Assembly (NCBI GenBank): GCA_965119215.1
Contig: CBCPKK010000022.1
Coordinates: 70,440-134,439 of the forward strand
Direction: 5' to 3'
DNA: 64,000 bases
Source of the DNA: Buttiauxella sp965119215
GTDB taxonomy: Bacteria > Pseudomonadota > Gammaproteobacteria > Enterobacterales > Enterobacteriaceae
The position numbers and the translations under genes were made by a program. Shown piece by piece: positions 8,409 through 17,659 of the stretch. The stretch's first letter is position 1; the number at the start of each line of letters is the position of its first letter. Under the pieces are notes generated by a model. It was not told the DNA's origin and made no database searches. It saw only the letters and a list, made by a program, of their open reading frames with translations.

Positions 8409-9206
8409 ATGCAGCAAATTGATTTTTATATGGTAGATGCGTTTACCGACACCACCTTTGGTGGCAATGCTGCCGCAGTGTGTCCGCTCACGGAATGGCT
8501 GCCGGATGAAACCTTACTGGCAATGACGCGTCAGCATAACCAATCTGAAACGGCTTTCTTCACTACCACCGATGCGGGTTTTGAGCTGCGCTGGTTCACG
8601 ACCGAAGGGGAGATCAATCTGTGTGGCCATGCAACGCTTGCAACGGCACATGTGATTTTTGAATATCTGAATTATCCAGAAACCGAGATTCATTTTGATA
8701 CCCGTTTCGTTGGCCCGCTGACGGTCACCCGCAACGGTGATTGGTTAACGCTGGATTTCCCGTCATCAACCAGCGAGCCTGTTGAACCGCCACAATTATT
8801 GCTGGATTCATTGGGTATCAGCGAATATCAGGAAGTCCGGTTGGGCCGCACTTATACCGTGGTGCTCGCTAATCAGCAGCAGGTCGAAGCGATGGTGCCG
8901 AATATCCCGCTGATGCTCACGCTTAATCAAAAAGTCTGTATTACTGCACCCGCCGAAACGGAAGGCTACGATTTTGTCAGCCGTTTCTTCTCACCGGCTG
9001 CGGCAATAACAGAAGATCCTGTCACTGGTTCAACGCACACCATGTTGATTCCTTACTGGGCAGAACGTTTGGGTAAAACGCAGATGCTGGCTCGTCAGCT
9101 TTCCAAACGCGGTGGTGATTTGCGTTGCCAGCTTATGGGCGACAGAGTGCATATTGCAGGCCAGGCAACGACGTATCTGGTGGGTAAAATATTGCTGCGC
9201 GGTTAA
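8409..9206 (+). CDS. PhzF-family isomerase/epimerase-like protein
   Basis: A 265-residue PhzF-fold protein. The two halves carry the family signatures GGNAAAV (about 19-25), NQSETAFF with the catalytic Glu at about 47, LCGHATLATAH (about 77-87) and TEDPVTGSTH (about 201-210). PhzF itself isomerises a phenazine precursor, but most relatives are of unknown substrate and no phenazine genes are present here. It replaces yneK of E. coli between sotB and yneJ. The stop overlaps the convergent yneJ stop by four bases. Confidence 0.85.
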   Translation: MQQIDFYMVDAFTDTTFGGNAAAVCPLTEWLPDETLLAMTRQHNQSETAFFTTTDAGFELRWFTTEGEINLCGHATLATAHVIFEYLNYPETEIHFDTRFVGPLTVTRNGDWLTLDFPSSTSEPVEPPQLLLDSLGISEYQEVRLGRTYTVVLANQQQVEAMVPNIPLMLTLNQKVCITAPAETEGYDFVSRFFSPAAAITEDPVTGSTHTMLIPYWAERLGKTQMLARQLSKRGGDLRCQLMGDRVHIAGQATTYLVGKILLRG

Positions 9207-10063
9207 GGCATTTGCTCAAGTAACCCGATAAACGCCTCCAGTTGTCGGGTTTTCGCTCCTCGTCGCCAGATAAGCCAGGTATTCAGATAACGCCAGTCGG
9301 CAGGCAACGGTGATACTGAAACCTGGTGACTGCCTGGCATACTTTCCAGCATGCTGCGTGGCATCAGCGCAATTCCCGCCCCCGCAACCACGCATGCCAA
9401 CATGCCGTGATAAGACTCCATTTCATGAATTTTTCCCGGCACCGCTTGTTGATGGTGGAACCAGCTTTCGAAATGGCGGCGATATGAGCAATTGGCGCGA
9501 AACGCATAAATACTGGCACCGCTGACTTGCTGCGCGTGGTTGATAACGGCATGGTCCGCAGGGGCGACGATCACCATTTCTTCCTGGTAAACCGCAAAAC
9601 CGTCCAGCGACGGATGCAATATCGGCCCATCGACAAACGCCGCAGACAAGCGCCCATCCAACACACCATCAATTTGATCGCCAGATGGCCCGGTTGCCAG
9701 CGAGAGCTGAATTTTTGGGAAGCGTTGGTTAAACATCGCAAGCAGGCCTGGAATACGCACCGCGGCGGTACTTTCCAGAGAGCCAAGCGTCAGAATACCT
9801 TGCGGTTCATCGCCAGAAACCGCCATGCGAGCTTCATCAACCAACGCCAGAATACGTTTGCTGTAGCTCAGGAAACTGTGTCCCGCCGGGGCGAGGCGCA
9901 AACGCTGATTTTCGCGGATAAACAATTCCACGCCGAGATCGGCCTCAAGTTGCTTAATTCGCGTTGTGAGATTGGAGGGCACACGGTGAACTTTAACCGC
10001 TGCCGCGCTGATACTGCCGGTTTCTGCTACTGCATTAAACATTTCAAGCTGGGTGAGATCCAT
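9203..10063 (-). CDS. yneJ: LysR-family regulator YneJ (PtrR)
   Basis: A 286-residue LysR-type regulator. The N-terminal helix-turn-helix contains SISAAAVKVHRVPSNLTTRI, a variant shared with E. coli YneJ/PtrR. The effector domain contains GILTLGSLESTAAVRIPGLL. It is divergent from sad (yneI), as in E. coli, where it has been tied to control of sad and putrescine or nitrogen-source use. About 100 bases separate the two starts and would hold the shared operator. Confidence 0.85.
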   Translation of the reverse strand: MDLTQLEMFNAVAETGSISAAAVKVHRVPSNLTTRIKQLEADLGVELFIRENQRLRLAPAGHSFLSYSKRILALVDEARMAVSGDEPQGILTLGSLESTAAVRIPGLLAMFNQRFPKIQLSLATGPSGDQIDGVLDGRLSAAFVDGPILHPSLDGFAVYQEEMVIVAPADHAVINHAQQVSGASIYAFRANCSYRRHFESWFHHQQAVPGKIHEMESYHGMLACVVAGAGIALMPRSMLESMPGSHQVSVSPLPADWRYLNTWLIWRRGAKTRQLEAFIGLLEQMP

Positions 10064-10164
10064 AAACCTTTCTCAATACGTGAATGACTCACTCATTATT
10101 ATTCATTTTTCATGATTGTCACTCAGGATTAAGGTTAGAGCATCAACGAACCCGAGGCGACATC

Positions 10165-11541
10165 ATGAACACTCATGCAATTTCAATTAATCCGACGACT
10201 GGCGAGCAACTTTCGGCCACGCCATTTGAGTCTGTAGAACAGTTAGAACAGGCGCTGGCGAATAATCACGCCGCGTTTAAAGTCTGGCGCAATGTACCGC
10301 TGGCAGAGCGGGCGCATAAACTTCGCGATCTGGGTGCTGCATTGCGTAACAACGCAGAAGCGATGGCACAGATGATCACTGCCGAAATGGGTAAGCCGAT
10401 TACACAGGCTCGCGGTGAAGTGGCAAAGTCAGCGAATCTCTGTGACTGGTATGCAGAACATGGCCCGGCAATGTTGGCAACGGAAGGTACGCAGGTGGAA
10501 AACCAGCAGGCGGTCATTGAGTTTCGTCCTCTTGGCGCGATTCTGGCCGTGATGCCGTGGAATTTTCCACTGTGGCAAGTGCTGCGTGGCGCGGTGCCAA
10601 TTTTGCTGGCAGGGAACAGCTATGTTCTAAAACATGCGCCGAACGTGATGGGCTGCGCTTTGCTGATTAAACAGATTTTTGCCGAAGCCGATTTTCCGCA
10701 GAGTGTGTTTGAGCTGATTAACGTCACGCCGGATGGAGTCAGCCATGCGATTAAAGACTCACGCATTGCGGCAATTACAGTCACGGGAAGTGGACGAGCG
10801 GGTGCTGCAATTGGTGCACAAGCCGGTACAGCGCTGAAGAAATGTGTACTGGAATTAGGCGGTTCCGATCCCTTTATTGTGCTCAACGATGCCGATCTTG
10901 ATGAAGCGGTAAAAGCGGCGGTGGCCGGGCGTTTTCAGAATACCGGGCAAGTTTGTGCGGCAGCAAAACGCTTTATCGTCGAAGAAGGCATTGCCGAAGC
11001 GTTTACCGAGAGATTCCTGGCGGCGGTACAAGCGCTGCAAATCGGTAATCCAACTGATGAAGCAACGTATATCGGCCCAATGGCGCGTTACGATTTGCGT
11101 GATGAACTGCATCAACAGGTGACAACGTCACTTGAACAAGGGGCGACATTGCTGTTAGGCGGTGAAAAAATAGCGGGCAAGGGTAATTACTATGCACCAA
11201 CAGTGCTGGGGAATGTCACGCCGGAAATACGGGCGTTTCGTGAAGAGTTATTTGGCCCCGTCGCCACGATAACTATTGCTCACGATGCAACTCATGCGCT
11301 GGAACTGGCAAACGATAGCGAGTTTGGGCTTTCGGCAACGTTGTTCACAGCCGATGTACAACTTGCCGGTGAATTTGCAGCACGCCTTGAGTGTGGCGGT
11401 GTATTTATCAATGGTTACAGTGCCAGCGACCCACGCGTTGCCTTTGGTGGCGTGAAGAAAAGCGGTTTTGGGCGCGAGCTTTCGCATTTTGGCCTGCACG
11501 AATTTTGTAACGTGCAAACGGTATGGAAAGATCGCCGCTAA
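10165..11541 (+). CDS. sad: NAD+-dependent succinate semialdehyde dehydrogenase Sad
   Basis: This cytoplasmic enzyme oxidises succinate semialdehyde to succinate in the GABA/putrescine route. The 458-residue protein carries the aldehyde dehydrogenase Glu motif LELGGSDPF, the catalytic Cys in GQVCAAAKRF, and MPWNFPLWQV. Its C-terminal stretch FGGVKKSGFGRELSHFGL is as in E. coli Sad. A longer reading from 10084 is open, but ATG at 10165 preceded by CGAGGCGA matches the family N-terminus. In E. coli the next gene is glsB; here a 22.5-kb purine block lies between them. Confidence 0.92.
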   Translation: MNTHAISINPTTGEQLSATPFESVEQLEQALANNHAAFKVWRNVPLAERAHKLRDLGAALRNNAEAMAQMITAEMGKPITQARGEVAKSANLCDWYAEHGPAMLATEGTQVENQQAVIEFRPLGAILAVMPWNFPLWQVLRGAVPILLAGNSYVLKHAPNVMGCALLIKQIFAEADFPQSVFELINVTPDGVSHAIKDSRIAAITVTGSGRAGAAIGAQAGTALKKCVLELGGSDPFIVLNDADLDEAVKAAVAGRFQNTGQVCAAAKRFIVEEGIAEAFTERFLAAVQALQIGNPTDEATYIGPMARYDLRDELHQQVTTSLEQGATLLLGGEKIAGKGNYYAPTVLGNVTPEIRAFREELFGPVATITIAHDATHALELANDSEFGLSATLFTADVQLAGEFAARLECGGVFINGYSASDPRVAFGGVKKSGFGRELSHFGLHEFCNVQTVWKDRR

Positions 11542-11548
11542 AAATACA

Positions 11549-11581
11549 GCAGCCGAAGGGAATGGAACGCCCCTCGGCTGC
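11549..11581. terminator. Hairpin between sad and the purine block
   Basis: Outer stem GCAGCCGA/TCGGCTGC (8 bp) extended by GGG/CCC, lying between the convergent stops of sad and ygfS. There is no clear T-run on either side, so this may be a processing or rho-assisted end. It marks the left edge of the inserted block. Confidence 0.5.
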
Positions 11582-11584
11582 ACA

Positions 11585-12055
11585 TCAGAGATTATCTCTC
11601 TGCTTTTGCCTTACCAGCATTTGCAGCCTTTGGGGCGTCATCACACTTAATGCCTTGGTGGGACAAGTTCGCACGCAGGCGGGGCCGTTTGCATCGTGCT
11701 GACACATATCACATTTTAGTAATGCAACGCGCTGCGACCGCTCCGCATTAGATACCTCAATGGCACCAAAAGGGCACGCCATTACGCAGCTTTTACACCC
11801 AATGCAAAGTGTTTCCACGGGCATAATAATCCCATTTTTTTTGACCAGCGCTCCCGTTGGACAAGCCCCCATGCAGGAGGCACTTTCGCACTGATGGCAA
11901 ACTGCGGGTGCGCTGATGTTTGCTGCTTTGTAGACGCGTAAACGTGGATAGAAACCTGCATGTAGCTCCGTCTGGTGATTGACTGCGCAACTCACTTCAC
12001 AAGTCCGGCAGCCAATGCAGGTTTGTGTATCAACGTGAATATGCGCCGTGTTCAT
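11585..12055 (-). CDS. ygfS: YgfS-like 4Fe-4S ferredoxin (electron transfer subunit)
   Basis: A 156-residue polyferredoxin of the HydN/YgfS type. Four cysteine clusters are visible: CIGCRTCEVSC, CHQCESASCMGACP, CIGCKSCVMACP and CDMCQ...CVRTCP, enough for about four [4Fe-4S] centres. It overlaps the upstream ygfT by four bases, so translation is coupled and the proteins likely act together. In E. coli ygfS and ygfT are the same neighbours in the uric acid region, thought to carry electrons for anaerobic purine reduction. HydN is an alternative name by similarity alone, but context favours YgfS. Confidence 0.8.
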   Translation of the reverse strand: MNTAHIHVDTQTCIGCRTCEVSCAVNHQTELHAGFYPRLRVYKAANISAPAVCHQCESASCMGACPTGALVKKNGIIMPVETLCIGCKSCVMACPFGAIEVSNAERSQRVALLKCDMCQHDANGPACVRTCPTKALSVMTPQRLQMLVRQKQRDNL

Positions 12056-14001
12056 GATGCGACCCCTGGCTTTTGCACTAACGAATCATCGAGCAAATCA
12101 ATAATATCGGTAGCGGCGCGACGGCCATCGACCATTGCGGTAACGACCAGATCTGCGCCTCGCACTGCATCCCCACCGGCGAAAACTCGCGGATGCGTTG
12201 TTTGGCCAGGGTAGCGAGGATTCAGCCCTATACGAATTTGCCCCCATTTATCACATTCAACATGGCCTTCTTTAAGCCATGGCATGCTGTGCGCCTGGAA
12301 GCCAAACGCCACAATTAATGCGTCGGCATCAAGAATAAATTCAGAGCCCTTGATAATTTTTGGACGGCGACGGCCGCTGGCATCGGGTTCACCTAATTCC
12401 GTATGCAGCATTTCTATGCCGGTAACATGGCCTTTTTTATCGGTGACAATGCGTTGTGGCTGAACATTAAACAAAAACTCAACGCCTTCTTCCCTGGCAT
12501 TATTCACCTCTTTATGGGAACCCGGCATATTGGCTTCGTCCCTTCGATAGGCACAAGTGACCGTTGTGGCTCCCTGACGCACGGCGCTACGCAGGCAATC
12601 CATGGCAGTATCACCTCCGCCCAATACAACAACGCGTTTATCTTTTAGTGAAATAAAGGGACTTTGTGGGTCTTCAGCCAATTCCATGACGTTACGTGTG
12701 TTGGCAATCAGGTAGGGTAATGCTTCCAGCACGCCAGATGCATTCTCGTTCTCAAGCCCGGCAGTCATCGACTGGTAGGTTCCAGGCGCAATAAAGACCG
12801 CCGCATTCTCTTGAATAAGTTGGCTAAAACTGATGTCACGGCCGACTTCGCAATTGAGGACAAACTCAATGCCCATCTGGGCAAAGATCTCCCGGCGCAG
12901 TGCAAGGACTTGTTTATCCAGTTTGAAAGAGGGAATGCCAAATGTCAGCAGGCCGCCAATTTCTGGATGACGGTCGTAGACTACGGATTTAACGCCGTGG
13001 CGGGCAAGAACATCAGCGCAAGCAAGCCCTGCGGGGCCAGCGCCGATAATCGCCACCCGTTCCGGGCGGGGTTTCACACCGCTAAGATCTGGCCGCCAGC
13101 CTGCCTGCAATGCCGTATCGGTAATGTATTTTTCAATACAGCCAACCGTGACGGAACCACTGTGATCTTTAAGCGTACAGGCACCTTCACACAATCTATC
13201 TTGCGGGCAAACACGGCCACAAACTTCGGGCATGCTGCTGGTACGGTGTGATAATTCCACCGCTTCCATGATGCGACCGTCTTTAGCTAACTGTATCAAT
13301 TCGGGAATGGCGTTGTGCAGTGGGCATGTCCAACTGCAGCTGGCTTGTTTGGCACACATCAGGCAGCGTTCACCCGCCTCGCAAGCGTGCTCTGGCGTAA
13401 AGGATGAGTAGATTTCCTTAAAATGATGGCGACGTTCAATGGCCGGTAATTTTTCAGGATCGAGCCTTTTCGCACTACCGCCAAGCAGCCGTTCTCTGGC
13501 TGAAAGCGATGAACCACGTTGGCCATTTAGCGTTTCTTGTTGCCGTTTCTGCCTTAGCTGACTTAACTGCTGCTCAGTAACCAGATTTAAGGCGTTCGTC
13601 GGGCATACTTTTACGCAGGCGGGGCCAGAAATTGGGCTTCTCTGCTCGCACAAATCACATTTCTGCGCGATGGGGATTTCAGCCAGAGTGAGGTTTATCA
13701 CGCCAAAAGGGCAGGCGATAATGCAGTTTTTACAGCCAATACAGCGCTTTTCATCGAGAACAACGTGATCATTTTGATAAAACAGGGCATCCGTTGGGCA
13801 ACTGGTGACACAAGGGGCATTATCACATTGATGGCACATTACAGCGGTTGAAGCGTCCGCGAAGGTGAGAACGTTCACGCGGGGTTGCAGGTTCTGCCCC
13901 GGTTCTGGATAGCGTTCCTGATTATGTGAAAGCACACAGGCTACTTCACAGGCTTTACAACCGATACAATCACGAGCATTGGCAACAACAAAACGGTTCA
14001 T
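12052..14001 (-). CDS. ygfT: YgfT (UacF)-type iron-sulfur/FAD oxidoreductase, AegA family
   Basis: A 649-residue fusion. Residues 1-165 are a polyferredoxin (CIGCKACEVAC, CHQCDNAPCVTSCP, CIGCKNCIIACP). From about residue 190 it resembles the small subunit of glutamate synthase, with cysteine motif CEAGERCLMC...CSWTCPLHN. FAD-binding GAGPAGLACADVLAR follows, then NAD(P)-binding GGGDTAMDCLRSAV and a C-terminal FAD motif with VFAGGDAVRGADL. E. coli AegA and YgfT (UacF) have this architecture and are needed for formate-linked anaerobic uric acid breakdown. It is divergent from the xdh operon and upstream of ygfS with a 4-base overlap. AegA itself is the alternative; the linked ygfS supports YgfT. 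Confidence 0.83.
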   Translation of the reverse strand: MNRFVVANARDCIGCKACEVACVLSHNQERYPEPGQNLQPRVNVLTFADASTAVMCHQCDNAPCVTSCPTDALFYQNDHVVLDEKRCIGCKNCIIACPFGVINLTLAEIPIAQKCDLCEQRSPISGPACVKVCPTNALNLVTEQQLSQLRQKRQQETLNGQRGSSLSARERLLGGSAKRLDPEKLPAIERRHHFKEIYSSFTPEHACEAGERCLMCAKQASCSWTCPLHNAIPELIQLAKDGRIMEAVELSHRTSSMPEVCGRVCPQDRLCEGACTLKDHSGSVTVGCIEKYITDTALQAGWRPDLSGVKPRPERVAIIGAGPAGLACADVLARHGVKSVVYDRHPEIGGLLTFGIPSFKLDKQVLALRREIFAQMGIEFVLNCEVGRDISFSQLIQENAAVFIAPGTYQSMTAGLENENASGVLEALPYLIANTRNVMELAEDPQSPFISLKDKRVVVLGGGDTAMDCLRSAVRQGATTVTCAYRRDEANMPGSHKEVNNAREEGVEFLFNVQPQRIVTDKKGHVTGIEMLHTELGEPDASGRRRPKIIKGSEFILDADALIVAFGFQAHSMPWLKEGHVECDKWGQIRIGLNPRYPGQTTHPRVFAGGDAVRGADLVVTAMVDGRRAATDIIDLLDDSLVQKPGVAS

Positions 14002-14082
14002 GTTTTTTCCCTAAATCGCGTTTTGTCGAATAATGCAAAATTGATGCAAAAAAAAACATTCGTTAGAATTTTCGCTGCCATT

Positions 14083-14265
14083 ATGCGAAGTAGTTCGCAA
14101 AATTAAATTCATTCTTGCCACTCTTTTCGAGAATGAATATCAGTCGTGCTGCAACTTCTCACTTTGATAATTCACATCGATATTGATATCTGTTTATTTT
14201 GAGATTCATGATTCTTTGGGGGGACATGCCCTAATCAGGTTGTTTTTTTGCGGGTAACTTCGCAA
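14083..14265. promoter_or_regulatory. Candidate regulatory dyads in the ygfT-xdh intergenic region
   Basis: The 432 bases between ygfT and xdhAB contain no gene. They hold two related palindromes: TGCGAA-GTAG-TTCGCA (14084-14099) and TTGCGG-GTAACT-TCGCAA (14248-14265). Between them is ATTCATTCT...AGAATGAAT (14107-14115 and 14130-14138) containing TCGAGAAT. Similar YCGAGAAT words occur upstream of ygeW (20653) and in the chaperone-ygfK gap (27933, 27967). These are plausible activator sites for YgeV and/or another regulator. No function has been shown; seen by eye only. Confidence 0.4.
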
Positions 14266-14308
14266 ATATAAACCTCTCAATAATGAAACAATGATGAAAT
14301 CTTTTTCA

Positions 14309-14324
14309 TGGCATGGTGTTTGCT
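14309..14324 (+). promoter_or_regulatory. Sigma-54 (-24/-12) promoter of the xdh operon
   Basis: TGGCATGGTGTTTGCT matches the sigma-54 consensus TGGCACGRNNNTTGCW at all but one position, with GG and GC at the required 11-base offset. Transcription would begin near 14336, leaving a leader of about 98 bases before xdhAB. The enhancer-binding activator YgeV is encoded 4 kb downstream. Confidence 0.75.
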
Positions 14325-14433
14325 TGTTCTTTACCGTTAAAAACCCCACGAATATCAAACCAAATATATTTCATGGGCGCAGAATGTTTGCTCCTGAAAC
14401 GTGAAAAGAAAATGTTTATTTACGGAGAACGGT

Positions 14434-17400
14434 ATGGATACAACGCTGGTAGGCACTGAAGTTCCGCGCGTTGACGGTCTGGCAAAGGTCAAGGGCAGTG
14501 CCATTTATGGCGATGATATCGTCATGAAAGATATGCTCTATGGCGTCTGTCGTTACGCAGATATCGCCGCAGGCCGCCTTGAAACGCTGGACATCAGTGA
14601 AGCGAAAAAAATTCCTGGTGTCGTGTATATCGCCACCGCAGATGATGTAAAAGGCGTAGACAGAATCGGCGTCATCATTCCAGATTACCCGCCGATTGCC
14701 AAAGATGAAATCGCTTTTCGAGGCGACGTGATTGCAGTTATTGCGGCGGAAAGCTACGAAATCGCGTGCCTTGCAGCAGACAAAATAACCGCGACGTATA
14801 CCACATACGAACCGATAACTGATCCATTAGAAGCAATAAAGCCCGGAGCGAGACTGATACACAGCGATACTGAAAATAACGTCATTAATCGCCACCATAC
14901 AATTAAAGGTGATATTGACGCCGGTTTTGCTGCATCTACATTTATTTTCGAACGTGAATATGAAGTGGGTTTTCAGGAACACGCCTATATAGAACCAGAA
15001 TCTATCACCACTTTTTTAGACCCTAATTCACAGATAATAACCATTGCAGGTTCAATCCAAAATGCACACCGAGTGCGTGGTCTGGTCGCTAAATTCCTTG
15101 GATTGCCACAGGCTAAAGTTAATGTGAAACGTTCAGTGCTTGGTGGTTCTTTTGGTGGTAAGGACGATATTATTGATCACCTTGCTTGCCGCGCATCTTT
15201 ACTAACACAAATAACGGGGCGACCGGTTAAGTTCACTTATAATCGTGAACAATCTATGCGGGAAAGCTATAAACGCCACCCTTATAAAATGAAATATAAA
15301 ATTGGTCTTGACGACAATGCACGTATTCAAGCCATTAAGGTCGATATTGTCGCAGACGGTGGCAGTTATGCCGGGCAAACAATATTTGTGACCTGGCGAA
15401 GCTCCGTTCAGGCCGCTGGGCCTTATAACATCCCTAATGTTCGAGTCGATGTCACCGGCGTTTATACCAACAATAATTACACCTCAGCCTATCGGGGATA
15501 CGGTGCGCCGCAGGTTATTTTTGCTAATGAATCCTTAATGGATGAAGTGGCCTCTTGCTTCAATATTTCACCGGTTGAGCTGCGCAGACGAAATGTGCTC
15601 AAACAAGGCGATACCAGCATGGCTGGGCAGGTGTTCAGTGAACATACAGTCTCTGCACAAGAGGTTCTCGACCGGGCACTGGCTAGTGCCGAGTACTGCG
15701 AGAAACGGGAACTCTATGCGCAACTTAATGCCCTGAATGGCCCAATCAAATACGGAATTGGTCTGGCGTTGAGTCACCGAGGATGCTCGCTGGGTGCCGA
15801 AGGGTTAGATGCCTCATCAGCCCTGATTCAGATAAATGCAGACGGCAGCCTTAACCTTTCAACCTCTGTTTCTGAAAATGGCCAGGGTCTGCAAACCACT
15901 ATGTCACTGATTGCGGCAGAAGCCTTTGGGCTTTCGCTTGAGCAGGTGATGTTTACCGATCCCGCGACAGCCATGATTGCAGATGGGGGTTCTACCGTTG
16001 CTTCACGCGGTACGTTGATGGGTGGACAAGCGGTATTAAGTGCGGCGAATAAGATTAAGAAAAGCATGGTCGCGGCTGTTGGGAAGCAACTCAATGCTAA
16101 CAGCATCAGCGATTTATGCTGGAAAGAAGGCAAGGTCTTTAACTGCCAGCAACCAGAACTGTGCATGCCGTTTGGTGAGGTCGTTACTGTCACCAAAGCG
16201 AGTGGGGCCAACCTGTCTGCCTACGGTTGGCACGTCGCGCCGGATATTCATTGGGATGAACATAAAGGCACAGGCAGTCCTTACTTTACATGGGTTTATG
16301 GCTGTCAAATTGCAGATGTAGCGGTTGATACCCGCACAGGGAAAATCACCATTAATCACATTACGGCCGTGCATGATGTGGGCAAAGTGATTAACAAGGT
16401 AGGTATCGAAGGCCAGATTTATGGCGGTGTGGTTCAGGGAATGATTGGTTACGGCATGTTGGAAGATTTCAATACGGCCCACGGCGAAGTGAAGTCTGAA
16501 AACTTTGATACTTATTTACTCCCTACCATCAAAGATGTGCCACCTATTACGGTCATTGCAGTAGAAAACCATGATAAAGCAGGGCCATATGGTGCGAAAG
16601 TTATCGGTGAGCCGTCGCTGGAATTGGGCGCTGCTGCCCTTAATAACGCGGTGAGTTTTGCTATTGGCCGCTGGAACAGACAAATTCCGCTAACGCTTGA
16701 GCAAGTTCGTCTCGGTTATAACCTCAAAAAACCGGAACGTCAGAGCGAGTTACAGGCAGGGCAGACTGAAAAGAAACAGGTTTTACGACTGAATAATCTT
16801 GAGGTTCATAATCCTGCTTCGCTGTCAGAAGCGCTGCAAGCATTGAAGGAACCAGGCGCTACCGTTATTGCGGGCGGAACTGACCAACTGGTGCAAGCCA
16901 GAATGCAAACAAACCATACTCGTCTGGTTAATATCGCCGGTCTTAAAGAACTTAGCCAAATCGTCAAAGCCGATGATGGGTTAGCCATTGGTGCTGCGGT
17001 TTGCTTCAGCGATTTAGTAGCCCATCCAGCAGTACGTGAACGATACCCGTTACTGGTTACGGCGTGCCGAACTATTGGTTCATTGCAGCTCCGAAATCGG
17101 GCAACCATAGGCGGTAATATTGTCAACGCTGCGCCTTGTGCAGACTCCGTTCCACCGCTGATTATTCTGGATGCTGAAGTCGAACTGCAATCTGCATCAG
17201 GTGTGCGTTATCTGCCGCTGAGCCACTTCATTGAAGCGGGCTATAGAACCAGCCTGAAAGCAGGCGAGATGCTCACCCGTGTGCTCATTCCTGGGCCTCA
17301 AACTGAAGTTCAGCAACATCGTTACCTGCAATTAGGCCGTCGTAACGCGTTGAACATCACGCGTCAGAGTTTGACTGGCCAATTTAGCCTCTCGAAGGAC

Positions 17401-17646
17401 GGTAAATTAACGTTCTGTCGCCTTGTTGATGGTGCGCTCTTTAGTAAACCGCAGCGGTTGTATGACATTGAAACCTGTCTGATGGGAAAAGTGCTGTCGG
17501 TGGCCAGTATCGAAGAGGCTGCACTCGAGCTTAACCACAAAATGGAAGCGGCCATCGGAAATCGTTGGTCTGCTCCTTATAAAATGCCCGTCTATCTCGA
17601 CATGTTCCGCCAGATGTTGGGCGATGTGTTGAACGCTGGAAAGTGA
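14434..17646 (+). CDS. xdhA: Xanthine dehydrogenase-like protein: molybdopterin and FAD subunits fused (XdhA-XdhB)
   Basis: A 1070-residue fusion. Residues 1-760 are the large molybdenum-cofactor subunit of the xanthine oxidase family, with QEHAYIEPES, GGSFGGKDD (about 236), AYRGYGAPQ carrying the purine-orienting Arg (about 352), and GEPSLELG with the catalytic Glu (about 726). After a charged linker (about 760-778), residues 780-1070 are a CO-dehydrogenase-type FAD subunit (IAGGTDQLVQ, RNRATIGGNIVNAAPCAD). E. coli makes these as separate proteins XdhA (752) and XdhB (292); here no stop or restart divides them. ATG at 14434 follows ACGGAGA; GTG at 14401 is less likely. The [2Fe-2S] subunit follows. 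Purine oxidation or reduction is inferred from context; aldehyde or nicotinate-type substrates are possible. Confidence 0.85.
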   Translation: MDTTLVGTEVPRVDGLAKVKGSAIYGDDIVMKDMLYGVCRYADIAAGRLETLDISEAKKIPGVVYIATADDVKGVDRIGVIIPDYPPIAKDEIAFRGDVIAVIAAESYEIACLAADKITATYTTYEPITDPLEAIKPGARLIHSDTENNVINRHHTIKGDIDAGFAASTFIFEREYEVGFQEHAYIEPESITTFLDPNSQIITIAGSIQNAHRVRGLVAKFLGLPQAKVNVKRSVLGGSFGGKDDIIDHLACRASLLTQITGRPVKFTYNREQSMRESYKRHPYKMKYKIGLDDNARIQAIKVDIVADGGSYAGQTIFVTWRSSVQAAGPYNIPNVRVDVTGVYTNNNYTSAYRGYGAPQVIFANESLMDEVASCFNISPVELRRRNVLKQGDTSMAGQVFSEHTVSAQEVLDRALASAEYCEKRELYAQLNALNGPIKYGIGLALSHRGCSLGAEGLDASSALIQINADGSLNLSTSVSENGQGLQTTMSLIAAEAFGLSLEQVMFTDPATAMIADGGSTVASRGTLMGGQAVLSAANKIKKSMVAAVGKQLNANSISDLCWKEGKVFNCQQPELCMPFGEVVTVTKASGANLSAYGWHVAPDIHWDEHKGTGSPYFTWVYGCQIADVAVDTRTGKITINHITAVHDVGKVINKVGIEGQIYGGVVQGMIGYGMLEDFNTAHGEVKSENFDTYLLPTIKDVPPITVIAVENHDKAGPYGAKVIGEPSLELGAAALNNAVSFAIGRWNRQIPLTLEQVRLGYNLKKPERQSELQAGQTEKKQVLRLNNLEVHNPASLSEALQALKEPGATVIAGGTDQLVQARMQTNHTRLVNIAGLKELSQIVKADDGLAIGAAVCFSDLVAHPAVRERYPLLVTACRTIGSLQLRNRATIGGNIVNAAPCADSVPPLIILDAEVELQSASGVRYLPLSHFIEAGYRTSLKAGEMLTRVLIPGPQTEVQQHRYLQLGRRNALNITRQSLTGQFSLSKDGKLTFCRLVDGALFSKPQRLYDIETCLMGKVLSVASIEEAALELNHKMEAAIGNRWSAPYKMPVYLDMFRQMLGDVLNAGK

Positions 17647-17659
17647 ACAGGTGAGAAAA

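Noticed and set aside
14002..14308. Sigma-54 promoter for ygfT-ygfS on the minus strand
   Set aside because: No -24/-12 pair with correct spacing was found in that direction, so ygfT control is left open.
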